A stretch of 64,000 bases of DNA from RH-AL1 sp965277735 (GCA_965277735.1 CBDIDO010000003.1:124001-188000); one strand, 5' to 3'. Positions 39,703-49,009 are shown, counted from the stretch's first letter. Notes: a model not told the origin generated them from the sequence alone. A program made the numbers and translations.

Positions 39703-41790
39703 TCAAACCAGATGGAGCGCTGCGACGCCGATGTCGATCGCCTTGATACCGACGAACGGCAGCAGGATGCCGCCGAGCCCGTAGACGAGCAGGTTGCGTT
39801 GCAGAAGCGCCGCGGCGCCGACGGCGCGGTACTTGACACCCTTCAGCGCGAGCGGGATCAGCGCGACAATGATCAATGCGTTGAAGATGATCGCCGACAG
39901 GATGGCGCTTTCCGGCGAATGCAGCCGCATGACGTTGAGCGCCTGCAGCTGCGGGTAGAAGGCCAGGAACATCGCCGGGATGATCGCAAAATATTTGGCG
40001 ACGTCGTTGGCGATCGAGAAGGTGGTGAGCGCGCCGCGCGTCATCAGCAGCTGCTTGCCGATCTCGACGATCTCGATGAGCTTGGTCGGGTCGGAATCGA
40101 GGTCGATCATGTTGCCGGCCTCGCGCGCCGCGACGGTGCCGGTGTTCATCGCGACGCCGACGTCGGCCTGCGCGAGTGCCGGCGCGTCGTTGGTGCCGTC
40201 GCCGCACATCGCGACGAGCTTGCCCTTGGCCTGCTCGTCCTTGATCAGCTTCAGCTTGTCCTCGGGCGTCGCCTGGGCGAGGAAATCGTCGACGCCGGCC
40301 TCTGCCGCGATGGCGGCGGCGGTCATAGGATTGTCGCCGGTGATCATCACCGTGCGGATACCCATGCGGCGCAGCTCGACGAAACGGTCGCGGATGCCGC
40401 CTTTGACGATGTCCTTCAGGTGGATGACGCCGAGCAGGCGCCCGTCGCGCGCCACGGCGAGCGGCGTGCCGCCCTGCTTGGAGATCTCCTCGGCGATCGC
40501 CTGGATCTCGCGCGTCGCGGCGGGGCTCGTGCGGTCGGCGATCATCACGCCGCTCGGCGCGCCGTCCTCGGCCTTCGCGCCGACGAAGGCGAGGATCGAC
40601 TCGACGGCGCCCTTGCGGATCGAGAGGCCGTCGCCGTCGATGCCGCTCATGCGGGTCTGGGCCGTGAAAGGCACGAAGGTCGCGTTCAGCGAGCCCATGT
40701 CGCGCTCGCGGATGCCGTAGCGCTCCTTGGCGAGCACGACGATCGAGCGGCCTTCCGGCGTCTCGTCGGCGAGCGAGGCGAGCTGCGCGGCATCCGCCAG
40801 CTCCTGCTCGTCGACGCCCTTGACGGGCCGGAACGCGGTGGCCTGGCGATTGCCGAGCGTGATCGTGCCGGTCTTGTCGAGCAGCAGCGTGTCGACGTCG
40901 CCGGCCGCCTCGACCGCGCGGCCGGACATGGCGAGCACGTTGAAGCGCACCAGCCGATCCATGCCGGCGATGCCGATCGCCGACAGCAGCGCGCCGATCG
41001 TCGTCGGGATCAGTGTGACGAAGAGCGCGACGACGACGAGCACGCTGATGTGGCCGCCGGCATAGGCGACGAAGCTCGGGATCGTCGCGGTGGCGAAGAC
41101 GAAGATGATCGTCATACCGGCGAGCAGAATGTTGAGCGCGATCTCATTGGGCGTCTTCTGGCGCGCGGCGCCCTCGACGAGCGAGATCATCCTATCGAGG
41201 AAGGTGGAGCCCGCCGCGGCGGTGATGCGCACGCGGATCTGGTCTGACAGCACGTGCGTGCCGCCGGTCACCGCCGAGCGGTCGCCGCCGGACTCGCGGA
41301 TGACCGGCGCCGACTCCCCGGTGATCGCGGATTCGTCGATCGAGGCGATGCCCTCGATCACCTCGCCGTCGGAGGGGATGATGTCGCCGGCCTCGACCAG
41401 CACGATGTCGCCGACCTTGAGCCCGTTACCGGGCACCAGCTCGTAGTCGCTTTTGCTGTCGCCCTTGAGCAGCTTGGCCTGCGTCTCCGTGCGCGTCTTG
41501 CGCAGGAAATCCGCCTGCGCCTTCCCGCGCCCCTCCGCCACCGCCTCGGCGAAATTGGCGAAGAGCACGGTGAACCACAGCCACAGGATGACCTGGGCGG
41601 AGAAGGCGAGGTTCGGCGCACCGACGACGAGGTCGCGCACGAAGAGTACCGTGACGAGCGCGGCGACGATCTCGACGACGAACATCACGGGGTTCGTGTA
41701 GAGCGCGCGCGGATCGAGCTTGCGGAACGCGCCGCCGATTGCGGGCACGAGGAGCTTGGGATCGAAGATCGAGGAGGATTGGCGGGACAT
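39703..41790 (-). CDS. kdpB: KdpB potassium-transporting P-type ATPase subunit
   Basis: A 695-residue P-type ATPase. Actuator motif TGES is 157-160 (S160 is the counterpart of E. coli S162, whose phosphorylation inhibits the pump at high K+); phosphorylation site D305 in DKTGTITLG; nucleotide-binding KGAVESIL; hinge MCGDGTNDAPALAQADVG. About seven membrane helices. Start ATG 41790 (MSRQSSSIFDP); upstream in-frame codons read through the hairpin element and are not protein-like. It couples ATP hydrolysis to K+ import through KdpA. Confidence 0.98.
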   Translation of the reverse strand: MSRQSSSIFDPKLLVPAIGGAFRKLDPRALYTNPVMFVVEIVAALVTVLFVRDLVVGAPNLAFSAQVILWLWFTVLFANFAEAVAEGRGKAQADFLRKTRTETQAKLLKGDSKSDYELVPGNGLKVGDIVLVEAGDIIPSDGEVIEGIASIDESAITGESAPVIRESGGDRSAVTGGTHVLSDQIRVRITAAAGSTFLDRMISLVEGAARQKTPNEIALNILLAGMTIIFVFATATIPSFVAYAGGHISVLVVVALFVTLIPTTIGALLSAIGIAGMDRLVRFNVLAMSGRAVEAAGDVDTLLLDKTGTITLGNRQATAFRPVKGVDEQELADAAQLASLADETPEGRSIVVLAKERYGIRERDMGSLNATFVPFTAQTRMSGIDGDGLSIRKGAVESILAFVGAKAEDGAPSGVMIADRTSPAATREIQAIAEEISKQGGTPLAVARDGRLLGVIHLKDIVKGGIRDRFVELRRMGIRTVMITGDNPMTAAAIAAEAGVDDFLAQATPEDKLKLIKDEQAKGKLVAMCGDGTNDAPALAQADVGVAMNTGTVAAREAGNMIDLDSDPTKLIEIVEIGKQLLMTRGALTTFSIANDVAKYFAIIPAMFLAFYPQLQALNVMRLHSPESAILSAIIFNALIIVALIPLALKGVKYRAVGAAALLQRNLLVYGLGGILLPFVGIKAIDIGVAALHLV

Positions 41791-41812
41791 CTCGAAGGGT
41801 CTCTCGGCTGTC

Positions 41813-41836
41813 CCTTCTCCCGGAAGCGGGAGAAGG
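41813..41836. repeat. Hairpin element between kdpA and kdpB
   Basis: CCTTCTCCCG (41813-41822), loop GAAG, CGGGAGAAGG (41827-41836) is a perfect 10-bp stem in the 52-bp gap between kdpA and kdpB. It shares its arm with the element at 38898-38921. It may lower or stabilise parts of the operon mRNA. Confidence 0.6.
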
Positions 41837-41842
41837 AAGAGT

Positions 41843-43561
41843 TCAGAACATCTGCCCCGCGACGATCGCGAGATGCTCGACGATCGGCCCGAGCGCAAGG
41901 GCGGGGAAGAAGGTGAGGCCACCAACGATCAGGATCACGCCGACAAGCAGCCCGACGAAAAGGCCGCCTGTGGTCGGGAAGGTGCCAACGGACGCCGGCA
42001 CTTTCTTCTTCGCGGCGAGCGAGCCGGCGATGGCGAGGGCGGGGACGATGACGAAGAAGCGGCCGATCAGCATGCCGAAGCCGAGCGACACGTTGTAGAA
42101 CATCGTGTTGCCGGAGAGCCCGGCGAAGGCCGAGCCGTTGTTCGCGGCGACCGAGGTGTAGGCGTAGAGCACCTCGGAGAAGCCGTGCGGGCCGGCGTTG
42201 TTCATCGCGGCCACGGCCGACGGCACGCCGAGCGCCATCGCGGTCCCGCCGAGCATCACGAAGGGCAGGCAGAGGATCGCGAGCATCGCCATCTTGACCT
42301 CCTTCGCCTCGATCTTCTTGCCGAGGTACTCGGGTGTGCGCCCGACCATGAGGCCCGCGACGAAGATCGCGATGATGACGAAGACGATCATCCCGTAGAG
42401 ACCCGAGCCGACGCCGCCGAAGATGATCTCGCCGAGTTGCATGTTGATCAGCGGGATCATGCCGCCGAGCGCGGTGAGCGAGTCATGCATGGCATTGACC
42501 GCGCCGCACGAGGCGTCCGTGGTGACGGTGGCGAAGAGCGAGGCGCCGGCGAGGCCGAAGCGGATCTCCTTGCCTTCCCAATTGCCGCCGGCGATGCCGA
42601 GCGCATGGACGAGCGGGTTGCCTGCGGCCTCGGCCGCATAGAGCGCGGCGACGCCACCGAGGAACAGCACGCCCATGGCCGAGAAGATCGCCCAGCCCTG
42701 CCGTTCGTTGCCGACCGTGCGGCCGAACACGTTGGTCAAGGCGGCACCGAGCGCGAAGATCGACAGCATCTGGATGAAGTTCGACAGCGCGGTCGGGTTC
42801 TCGAAGGGATGCGCCGCATTGGCGTTGAAGAAGCCGCCGCCGTTGGTGCCAAGCATCTTGATCGCCACCTGGCTGGCGACGGGGCCGACGGCGATCGTCT
42901 GCTTGGCGCCTTCCAATGTCGTGGCGTCGACGTAGGCGCCGAGCGTCTGCGGCATGCCTTGCCAGACGAGAAACAACGCGAGCGGCACGCAGATCGGCAG
43001 CAGCACGTAAAGCGAGCAGCGCGTGACGTCGACCCAGAACGAGCCGACGGTCCGCGCCGAAGCGCGCGCGAAGCCGCGGATCACGGCGACGGCGATCGCG
43101 ATGCCGGTCGCCGCCGACAGGAAGTTCTGATGCGTCAGGCCGAGCATCTGCGTGAGATACGAGAGCGTCGATTCGCCCCCGTAGTTTTGCCAGTTGGTGT
43201 TGGTGATGAAGCTCGCCGCGGTGTTGAAGGCCAGGTCCGGCGCCACCGCGCCCTGGCCCGACGGGTTGAACGGCAGCATGTCCTGCAGCCGCAGCAGCAC
43301 GTAGAGGATGACGAAGCCGCCGATGTGGAAAAGCACGATCGCAAAGAGGTAGCCGAGCCAGTGCTGCTCCTGGCGCTCGTCGATGCCGGCGAGCTTGTAG
43401 AGGCCGCGCTCGATCGGCTGCAGCGCGGGCGAGAGAAACGTGCGCTCGCCGGTGAAGATTCGCGTCATGTAGCCGCCGAGCGGCCGCGTCAACGCGATGA
43501 TGACGAGCGAGAACAGGACGATCTGCGCCCAGCCGTTGAAGGTCATGCCGGAACTATCCAT
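41843..43561 (-). CDS. kdpA: KdpA potassium-transporting ATPase subunit A
   Basis: A 572-residue SKT-family channel subunit with about ten helices and four selectivity-filter loops: NTAASFITNTNWQNYGGE, LGTNGGGFFNANAAHPFENP, NNAGPHGFSE then AANNGSAFAGL, and GRTPEYLGKKIEAKE in the following connector. The NGGGFF and NTNWQ filter signatures are intact. It forms the high-affinity K+ path of KdpFABC. ATG 43561 has AGGAGG five bases upstream, a site that overlaps the kdpF stop codon. Confidence 0.98.
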   Translation of the reverse strand: MDSSGMTFNGWAQIVLFSLVIIALTRPLGGYMTRIFTGERTFLSPALQPIERGLYKLAGIDERQEQHWLGYLFAIVLFHIGGFVILYVLLRLQDMLPFNPSGQGAVAPDLAFNTAASFITNTNWQNYGGESTLSYLTQMLGLTHQNFLSAATGIAIAVAVIRGFARASARTVGSFWVDVTRCSLYVLLPICVPLALFLVWQGMPQTLGAYVDATTLEGAKQTIAVGPVASQVAIKMLGTNGGGFFNANAAHPFENPTALSNFIQMLSIFALGAALTNVFGRTVGNERQGWAIFSAMGVLFLGGVAALYAAEAAGNPLVHALGIAGGNWEGKEIRFGLAGASLFATVTTDASCGAVNAMHDSLTALGGMIPLINMQLGEIIFGGVGSGLYGMIVFVIIAIFVAGLMVGRTPEYLGKKIEAKEVKMAMLAILCLPFVMLGGTAMALGVPSAVAAMNNAGPHGFSEVLYAYTSVAANNGSAFAGLSGNTMFYNVSLGFGMLIGRFFVIVPALAIAGSLAAKKKVPASVGTFPTTGGLFVGLLVGVILIVGGLTFFPALALGPIVEHLAIVAGQMF

Positions 43562-43570
43562 CGCCGCCTC

Positions 43571-43660
43571 CTAGAAGCGCTCGGCGCGGATCAGCGCATA
43601 GGTGAGGTAGGCGAGGATCGCGGCCGTCACGATCGCGCCGGTGAGGTAATCGAAGGTCAT
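43571..43660 (-). CDS. kdpF: KdpF small subunit
   Basis: A 29-residue single-helix peptide (MTFDYLTGAIVTAAILAYLT, then YALIRAERF), the typical KdpF sequence ending in RAERF. It stabilises the KdpABC complex in the membrane. Its TAG stop is part of the kdpA Shine-Dalgarno (TAGGAGG), coupling the two genes. Too short for ordinary ORF calling. Confidence 0.93.
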   Translation of the reverse strand: MTFDYLTGAIVTAAILAYLTYALIRAERF

Positions 43661-43671
43661 GGCGCGCGCCG

Positions 43672-43755
43672 TCAGAGCCGGTCGCAGGCGTCGGCATAGG
43701 CCGCCGTCACGACGAGAAAGAGGATGCCGCCGGCAATAAAGAGACAATCGAGCAT
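43672..43755 (-). CDS. 27-residue membrane peptide heading the kdp operon
   Basis: A small ORF encoding MLDCLFIAGGILFLVVTAAY followed by ADACDRL: one hydrophobic helix with Cys at 4 and 24 and a short charged end. It stops 11 bp before the kdpF ATG. Similar single-helix peptides ending in C-x-R/D-L occur upstream of kdpF in other genomes as I recall, usually unannotated, so I think it is real and kdp-linked. The ribosome-binding site is poor. It could be a structural peptide of the pump or a leader peptide that regulates it. Confidence 0.6.
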   Translation of the reverse strand: MLDCLFIAGGILFLVVTAAYADACDRL

Positions 43756-43937
43756 GGAGATGGACCCGGACGAGCGCGGAGGAGCCGCGCGACGCCGGCG
43801 ACTATCGTCGTCCGAAGCGTAGGAATTCGAGGGGCCGGACGGGCTGCATCTATAGGAATCCCGTGGGGTAACGGAGACTCGGCCGGTCACGCCGTCGCGT
43901 CCTAGAGGTCTCGACGTACGCCGAAGCTGCGATCGGC

Positions 43938-46385
43938 TCAGGCTGTTTGCTGCTGAACCATCTTCATCGGCGGCAGCTGTCGGGCCGGCAGAAGTTCGCG
44001 GTACACGATCGGGATGGTCTCGATCGTATCTGCCACGGCCGACGCCGGCTTTGGGACGCCCAGCAGGTAGCCCTGGATGTCGTCGCAGCGGCGCGCGCGC
44101 AGGGCGATGGCCTGGTCGACCGTCTCGACGCCCTCTGCCGTCACCTTGATCGACAGCTCGCGCGCCAGCGTCAGGATCGCGTCGATGATGGCGCGATTCT
44201 CGTTACGGCTGAGGAAGTCGCGCACGAAGGTGCGGTCAATCTTGATCTTGTCGACGGGAAAATTGATCAGGTAATTGAGCGAGGAATAGCCCGTCCCGAA
44301 ATCGTCGAGCGCGATCCGGATGCCGCGCTTGCGCAGCGCATGCAGGTTCTCGAGCGCGGCGTCGCAATCCTCGAGGAAGACGCCCTCGGTAATCTCGATC
44401 TCGAGCCGGCTCGGGTCGAGGCCTGAGAGCCCGAGTGCCACGGAGACGTCGCTCAGGAAGTCCGGCATGCGGAAATGCTGTGGCGAGATGTTCACGGCGA
44501 TCGACACGTCGGAGTCCCAGCGCGCCGCCTCGGTGCACGCCTGCCAGAGCACCCAGCGGCCGATCGAAACGATGAGGCCGATCGTCTCTGCGACCGGGAT
44601 GAAGGCGACGGGCGACACCTTGCCGCGCGACGGGCTGTTCCAGCGCAGCAGTGCCTCGAAGCAGACGACGCGGCCCTGGTTCAGGTTCACCAGCGGTTGG
44701 TAGACGAGCTCCAGCTCTCCGCGCGGCAACGCCACGCGCAGCTCGTTCTCGAAGGCGCGCCTCTCGTTCAGCGAGCGCTCCATCTCCTCGACGAAGATGC
44801 GATAGCGCGCCTTGCCTTCCGCCTTGGCGCTGTAGAGGGCGAGGTCGGCCTTGACGAGCAGGCTGTCCGGGCTCTCCGAATCGTCCGGGGCGAAAGCGAT
44901 GCCGATGCTGAGGCCGATGTCGGCCTCCGAGCCGTCGATGTGGAACGGCGCGCCGATACGCCAGATCAGCGCCTGCGCCAGCGTCTCTGCCTCGCTGCGC
45001 CGCACGACCGGGAGCAGGACGGCGAACTCGTCGCCGCCGAGCCGCGCCAATAGCGCGCCGTTCGGCACGGCCGACTTGAGCCGCTCCGCGACCTCGATCA
45101 GCAGCCGGTCGCCGATCGCGTGACCGAGGCTGTCGTTGATCCCTTTGAAGCCGTCGAGATCGAGATACAGGAGCGCGCGCCGGGCGCGAGTCTGCCCCGA
45201 CGCGCCGCAATCCTCCCCGGCAAGGCTCAGGAAGACCGAGCGGTTGGCGAGCCCCGTGAGCGCGTCGAACTTCGCCATGTAGGCGATTTTCTGCTCGGCA
45301 TTGAGGGTCAGCGTAATGTCGGAGCCGACCCCGCGATAGCCGAAGAAGGCGCCGCTCTTGTCGTAGATCGGCTTGCCGGTGAGGCGCCACCAGATCGAGG
45401 CGCCCTCGGTCTTGATCTCGATCACCATGTTGTGGAACGGCCGGCGCCCGGCGATCGCGGTGAAGACCTTCCGTGCGCCGCCGGAGACCTGGGCGTTCGG
45501 GCTTCGAGCCTGCAGGATCTTGTGGAACGTCTGCTGGTGCAACTCGGCCAGCGGCACCCCGAGTGCCTGGGCGATCCGCTCGGACGCGTTGGCGAGCCGC
45601 CCTTCGCGGTCGATCTCCCACAGCCAGTCGCTGGTGGCCTCCTCGTACTCGCGCAGCAGCAGCCCGATCGTCTCGTTCTGCTCGCTGACCTGCACGCGAT
45701 CGAAGATGCGCTGAACGGACAGCTTGTTCATCTGCTTGATGCTGAAAACGGCGAAGAAGGTGAATATCCCGAGCAGGACGAGCAGGCAGACGCCGGTGAA
45801 GCCGCCCATCAGGGACAGGCCGATGCCCGTCCCAGCGAAGATCGGAAGAACGAACAGGATCGCGACCGGCAGGATCGGCCCGAGCACGAAGACGTCGGCG
45901 ATGACGCCGGTGATCATGCTCGTCACGACGATGCGGTGACTGTCGTTCGACCAGGGGAGCAGGGCGATCGGGACCGTCCCCCAGGTCAGGCCGATCAGGA
46001 ACGCGAAGGTGATCGCCGCCCATCGGCCCCGCTGCACCGCCTTGGCGGAATTGATCCGCGGCCCGAGGATCGCGACGGCACAGAACGCCGTGCCGACGAG
46101 CAGGGAGACGACGACGCCGATAGAGACCACATAGCCGCGGCACGCCGTGTCCCAGAAGAACGGGATCAACGACATCACGACGAGGAGATGCGCGAAGAGC
46201 GAATAATTTGCGAGCTTGAGGGTCTCGAAGAGCTGCGCCGCCCGCGTCTCCGTCGAGAAGCGCTCGGGAATGGTCAGGCTGGCATCGGGGCGGTCGACCG
46301 CGCGCGTGACACGACGCGCGAAAGCATCGAGGCGCGACCCATGCGCCACCGCCTCAACGTGTCCTGCCTGTCGCGCTTCGCTCAT
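43938..46385 (-). CDS. Membrane PAS-GGDEF-EAL bifunctional c-di-GMP enzyme
   Basis: An 815-residue protein. An N-terminal membrane sensor of five to six helices (about 58-218, MASE-like by pattern) is followed by a PAS domain (about 240-360), a GGDEF domain with the intact signature LGGDEFAVLLP (GGDEF at 450-454) and an EAL domain with E577-A-L, EITE at 664-667, DDFGTGYSSL 694-703, KIDRTF and AEGVET. Both activities may therefore be present. The inhibitory I-site RxxD before GGDEF is not visible (PNGALLARLG instead). ATG 46385 chosen; the long upstream in-frame stretch is arginine/serine-rich. Sits downstream of the kdp promoter region but on the same strand with 180 bp between. Confidence 0.93.
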   Translation of the reverse strand: MSEARQAGHVEAVAHGSRLDAFARRVTRAVDRPDASLTIPERFSTETRAAQLFETLKLANYSLFAHLLVVMSLIPFFWDTACRGYVVSIGVVVSLLVGTAFCAVAILGPRINSAKAVQRGRWAAITFAFLIGLTWGTVPIALLPWSNDSHRIVVTSMITGVIADVFVLGPILPVAILFVLPIFAGTGIGLSLMGGFTGVCLLVLLGIFTFFAVFSIKQMNKLSVQRIFDRVQVSEQNETIGLLLREYEEATSDWLWEIDREGRLANASERIAQALGVPLAELHQQTFHKILQARSPNAQVSGGARKVFTAIAGRRPFHNMVIEIKTEGASIWWRLTGKPIYDKSGAFFGYRGVGSDITLTLNAEQKIAYMAKFDALTGLANRSVFLSLAGEDCGASGQTRARRALLYLDLDGFKGINDSLGHAIGDRLLIEVAERLKSAVPNGALLARLGGDEFAVLLPVVRRSEAETLAQALIWRIGAPFHIDGSEADIGLSIGIAFAPDDSESPDSLLVKADLALYSAKAEGKARYRIFVEEMERSLNERRAFENELRVALPRGELELVYQPLVNLNQGRVVCFEALLRWNSPSRGKVSPVAFIPVAETIGLIVSIGRWVLWQACTEAARWDSDVSIAVNISPQHFRMPDFLSDVSVALGLSGLDPSRLEIEITEGVFLEDCDAALENLHALRKRGIRIALDDFGTGYSSLNYLINFPVDKIKIDRTFVRDFLSRNENRAIIDAILTLARELSIKVTAEGVETVDQAIALRARRCDDIQGYLLGVPKPASAVADTIETIPIVYRELLPARQLPPMKMVQQQTA

Positions 46386-46693
46386 CGAGCTCTCGATTTG
46401 CTGCGGCAACCGTCTAAGATGCTGGCTGAGCGGACGCCCGGATGGCCGGATAGACCGCTCGCTCGTGTTTCCCTTACGGCGCCCGCACTCTAGACGCCGA
46501 CAACTTGACAATGCGTTGCGACGGCGCGGGAGATTTGAACTGAATCGCGCAATCGACCAGCGCGCAATATATCCAGTGCGGGCCATACCGCGCGTTCGAA
46601 ACGGCTTCCCTTTGCGACGGTTCTGTGTTGCAGTGCAGCATTCGAGGCCGGCAGGGTCGCGGAAGGTTTTAAAAAGGCGGTTGCAGCTCTTCG
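46386..46693. other. Intergenic region, no gene seen
   Basis: This 308-bp gap lies between the divergent GGDEF-EAL gene and the esterase gene. A TTGACA occurs at 46505-46510, but no matching -10 box is found at the usual distance. I see no RNA gene, repeat or convincing short ORF. Confidence 0.5.
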
Positions 46694-47659
46694 ATGGACA
46701 ATGTCAGGGACGATGTGCCGTTCGGAAACGGCGGCGGTGGTGGTGCTGGGGGCGCCGGGCTGCGCGACATCGAGCCCTTCGGCTCCAATCCTGGCAACCT
46801 CCGCATGCGCCTCCTGCCGGCGAGCGGCCCGTCGCGGCCGCTGGTGGTGGCGCTGCACGGTTGCACCCAGACGGCCACGGGCTTCGCGGACGGCTCGGGC
46901 TGGCGCCGCCTCGCCGAGGCGAACGACTTCACCCTGCTGCTGCCCGAGCAGCGCGCGACCAACAACCGCAAAACGTGCTTTTCCTGGTTCGAGCCGCGCG
47001 ACACGCGTCGCGGCGAGGGCGAGGTCGAATCCATCCGCCAGATGATCCTGCACGTCCTGGCGGTTTGCCGGTCGGATGCGCGGCGGGTCTACGTCACCGG
47101 TCTCTCGGCCGGCGGCTCGATGGCTTGCGCGCTGCTCGCCACCTATCCCGAGCTCTTCGCCGGCGGCGCGATCGTCGCTGGTCTGCCCTATGGGGCGGCC
47201 GACAGTGCCGCCGAGGCGTTCGACTGCATGTTCGTCGGACGGACGCGTGAGCCGCGGCTCTGGGGCGACGCGGTGCGCATCGCGGCGCCGTCGCCGGCCC
47301 GCTGGCCGACCGTGGCGATCTGGCAGGGCACGGCCGACAGCGTGGTCAAGCCGATCAATGCCGGCGAGCTCGTCAAGCAATGGACCAATGTCCACGGCGT
47401 CGCGGCGCAGGTGCCGCTCGAGGACGACATCGGCGCGACGACCAGGCGCGTGTGGCGCAACGAGGCGAAGCGCCCCTGCGTGATCGAGTACAGCGTACCG
47501 GGGCTCGGCCACGGCATGCCGGTGGACGACGACGCGCCGCCGGCTCCGTTCTTCCTGCCGGCCGGCATCGACGCGGCCGAGCAGATCGCCGGCGACTTCG
47601 AAATCCTGCGGACGCAGCGTACGCGCGGCCTGCTCGCCCGGCTCGGCCTCGCGGGCTGA
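46694..47659 (+). CDS. PHB depolymerase family esterase
   Basis: A 321-residue alpha/beta hydrolase of the Esterase_phd family (poly(3-hydroxybutyrate) depolymerases, feruloyl/acetylxylan esterases). Landmarks: oxyanion VVALHGCTQTATGF; RTTNNR-like RATNNRKTCFSWFEP; nucleophile S138 in VTGLSAGGSM; acid in WQGTADSVVKP; His in VPGLGHGMPVD. No signal peptide is visible (a Gly-rich N-terminus, NGGGGGAGGAG, instead), whereas the secreted depolymerases have one, so an intracellular role or another export route is possible. Its stop is two bases from that of the convergent MaoC gene. Confidence 0.87.
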   Translation: MDNVRDDVPFGNGGGGGAGGAGLRDIEPFGSNPGNLRMRLLPASGPSRPLVVALHGCTQTATGFADGSGWRRLAEANDFTLLLPEQRATNNRKTCFSWFEPRDTRRGEGEVESIRQMILHVLAVCRSDARRVYVTGLSAGGSMACALLATYPELFAGGAIVAGLPYGAADSAAEAFDCMFVGRTREPRLWGDAVRIAAPSPARWPTVAIWQGTADSVVKPINAGELVKQWTNVHGVAAQVPLEDDIGATTRRVWRNEAKRPCVIEYSVPGLGHGMPVDDDAPPAPFFLPAGIDAAEQIAGDFEILRTQRTRGLLARLGLAG

Positions 47660-47661
47660 CC

Positions 47662-48108
47662 TCAGGGCTTGAGCGGCACCGTGTAGGTTGTCGCGGTGCC
47701 ATCGATGCAGATGTCGCCCTGCGCGTTGCGCACGCTGGTCTTCAGCGTACAGATCGGCTTGTCCTCGCGCACGGTCAGGACCTCGACGCGGCCGACGATC
47801 TCCTCGTCGACGCCGACGGCCTTCAGGAATTTCCATTCGCATCCGAGGAAGACGGTGCCCGGTCCCGGCACGTCCTCGGCGACAAGCGCGTTGAGGAGGC
47901 CTGACGTTACGCCGCCCTGCACGATCAACTTGCCCATCGCGCTGCGCTCGGCCGCTTCGCGATCGTAGTGCAGCGGATTGCGGTCGCCGGTGATCTCGGT
48001 GAATGCCTCGATGTCCCGCATCGAGGTCGTGCGCCGCCGCTCGGCGACATCGCCCACGCGCGGCATGCCCTTCAGCGTCGATTCCCAGCTTTTCAGCTTG
48101 TCGTTCAT
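47662..48108 (-). CDS. MaoC-like hydratase
   Basis: A 148-residue hotdog protein. The catalytic block FTEITGDRNPLHYDREAAE (D42, N44, H47) matches the MaoC/PhaJ hydratase-2 motif; the following GKLIVQGGVTSGLLNAL has VQGG where PhaJ has AHG. Such enzymes hydrate trans-2-enoyl-CoA to (R)-3-hydroxyacyl-CoA, which can feed PHA synthesis. In the reading here the substrate is inferred from family only. N-terminal half (MPRVGDVAERRRT) is the usual lead-in. Confidence 0.85.
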   Translation of the reverse strand: MNDKLKSWESTLKGMPRVGDVAERRRTTSMRDIEAFTEITGDRNPLHYDREAAERSAMGKLIVQGGVTSGLLNALVAEDVPGPGTVFLGCEWKFLKAVGVDEEIVGRVEVLTVREDKPICTLKTSVRNAQGDICIDGTATTYTVPLKP

Positions 48109-48259
48109 CGGCTTCTACCTCCCTTCGTTGGCGCCCGGATCGCGGCCCGGTTTTCGCTCGGGTTGTCGCGCGACCGTCACCTGCATGTGACTGGCATCGG
48201 TCCGCGCGACATGCTGGTCTTGCGCGATCAGAGACACGAAACGCAAGGAGCACGGCCGC

Positions 48260-49006
48260 GTGACGTCCGACCGTCGATCTGTCTTCGCTCTCGCGCTGGG
48301 ACTCGCTGTGTTCGCGTCCGCCCCGGTGCTTACCGCCCACGCGGAGGCCTCGAGCGGCATGCGCGTGGTCGAGCTGTTCACGAGCCAGGGCTGCCCGCGG
48401 TGTCCGCCGGCGGACCGGCTCATCTCCGACCTGGCGCGCGAGCCCAAGACGATCGCGCTCTCCTACTCGGTCAACACCTGGGACTTCGCTGGGTGGCACG
48501 ACACGCTGGCCGAGCCGGTGTTCACGCGCCGGCAGCATGCCTATGCGGCGGCGCGGGGGGACCGCAGGGTGTTCACCCCGCAGGTCATCGTCGATGGGAT
48601 CGCCGTCGAGGCCGGCGCCGACCGGCCGGCGATCCAGCGCGCCACCGAAACTCTCGCCAGTAGCGCGGATGTGATGCATGTGCCGCTCGATCTCACCGAG
48701 TCCGGTGGCAAGCTGCACATCGCGGTCGGCGCCGCGCCCGCGGTCGGCGTGTCGGCGAGCATCGTGATCCTGCGCGTCGCGCGCCAGAAGACCGTCGACA
48801 TCGACCGCGGCGCCAATTCCGGGCAGAGCGTGACCTACACCAACGCCGTCCGCGCCCTGCAGAAGATCGGCGAATGGACCGGCGAGGCCAAGAGCTTCGA
48901 CCTCGTCGAGCTCAAGGCCGACGACGAGGGCTACGTCGTGCTGCTGCAGGCCGGCACCGAGGACAAGCCCGGTGCCATCCTCGCCGCGGCCAAGGCCGGG
49001 CTCTGA
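48260..49006 (+). CDS. DUF1223 thioredoxin-fold periplasmic protein
   Basis: A 248-residue exported protein. Signal peptide about 1-29 (FALALGLAVFASAPVLTAHA). The mature part begins VVELFTSQGCPRCPPADRLI, with CPRC as the thioredoxin-like redox motif, then TWDFAGWHDTLAEPVFTRRQ and FTPQVIVDG, all DUF1223 landmarks. A copper/redox role in the periplasm has been suggested for the family but is not established. The start is GTG 48260, with AAGGAG 11 bases upstream. Confidence 0.87.
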   Translation: MTSDRRSVFALALGLAVFASAPVLTAHAEASSGMRVVELFTSQGCPRCPPADRLISDLAREPKTIALSYSVNTWDFAGWHDTLAEPVFTRRQHAYAAARGDRRVFTPQVIVDGIAVEAGADRPAIQRATETLASSADVMHVPLDLTESGGKLHIAVGAAPAVGVSASIVILRVARQKTVDIDRGANSGQSVTYTNAVRALQKIGEWTGEAKSFDLVELKADDEGYVVLLQAGTEDKPGAILAAAKAGL

Positions 49007-49009
49007 GGC

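Noticed and set aside
41720..43699. 659-codon plus-strand frame opposite kdpA
   Set aside because: Shadow of KdpA; very acidic/basic low-complexity product (runs of E, D, R, H) is the mirror of hydrophobic codons.
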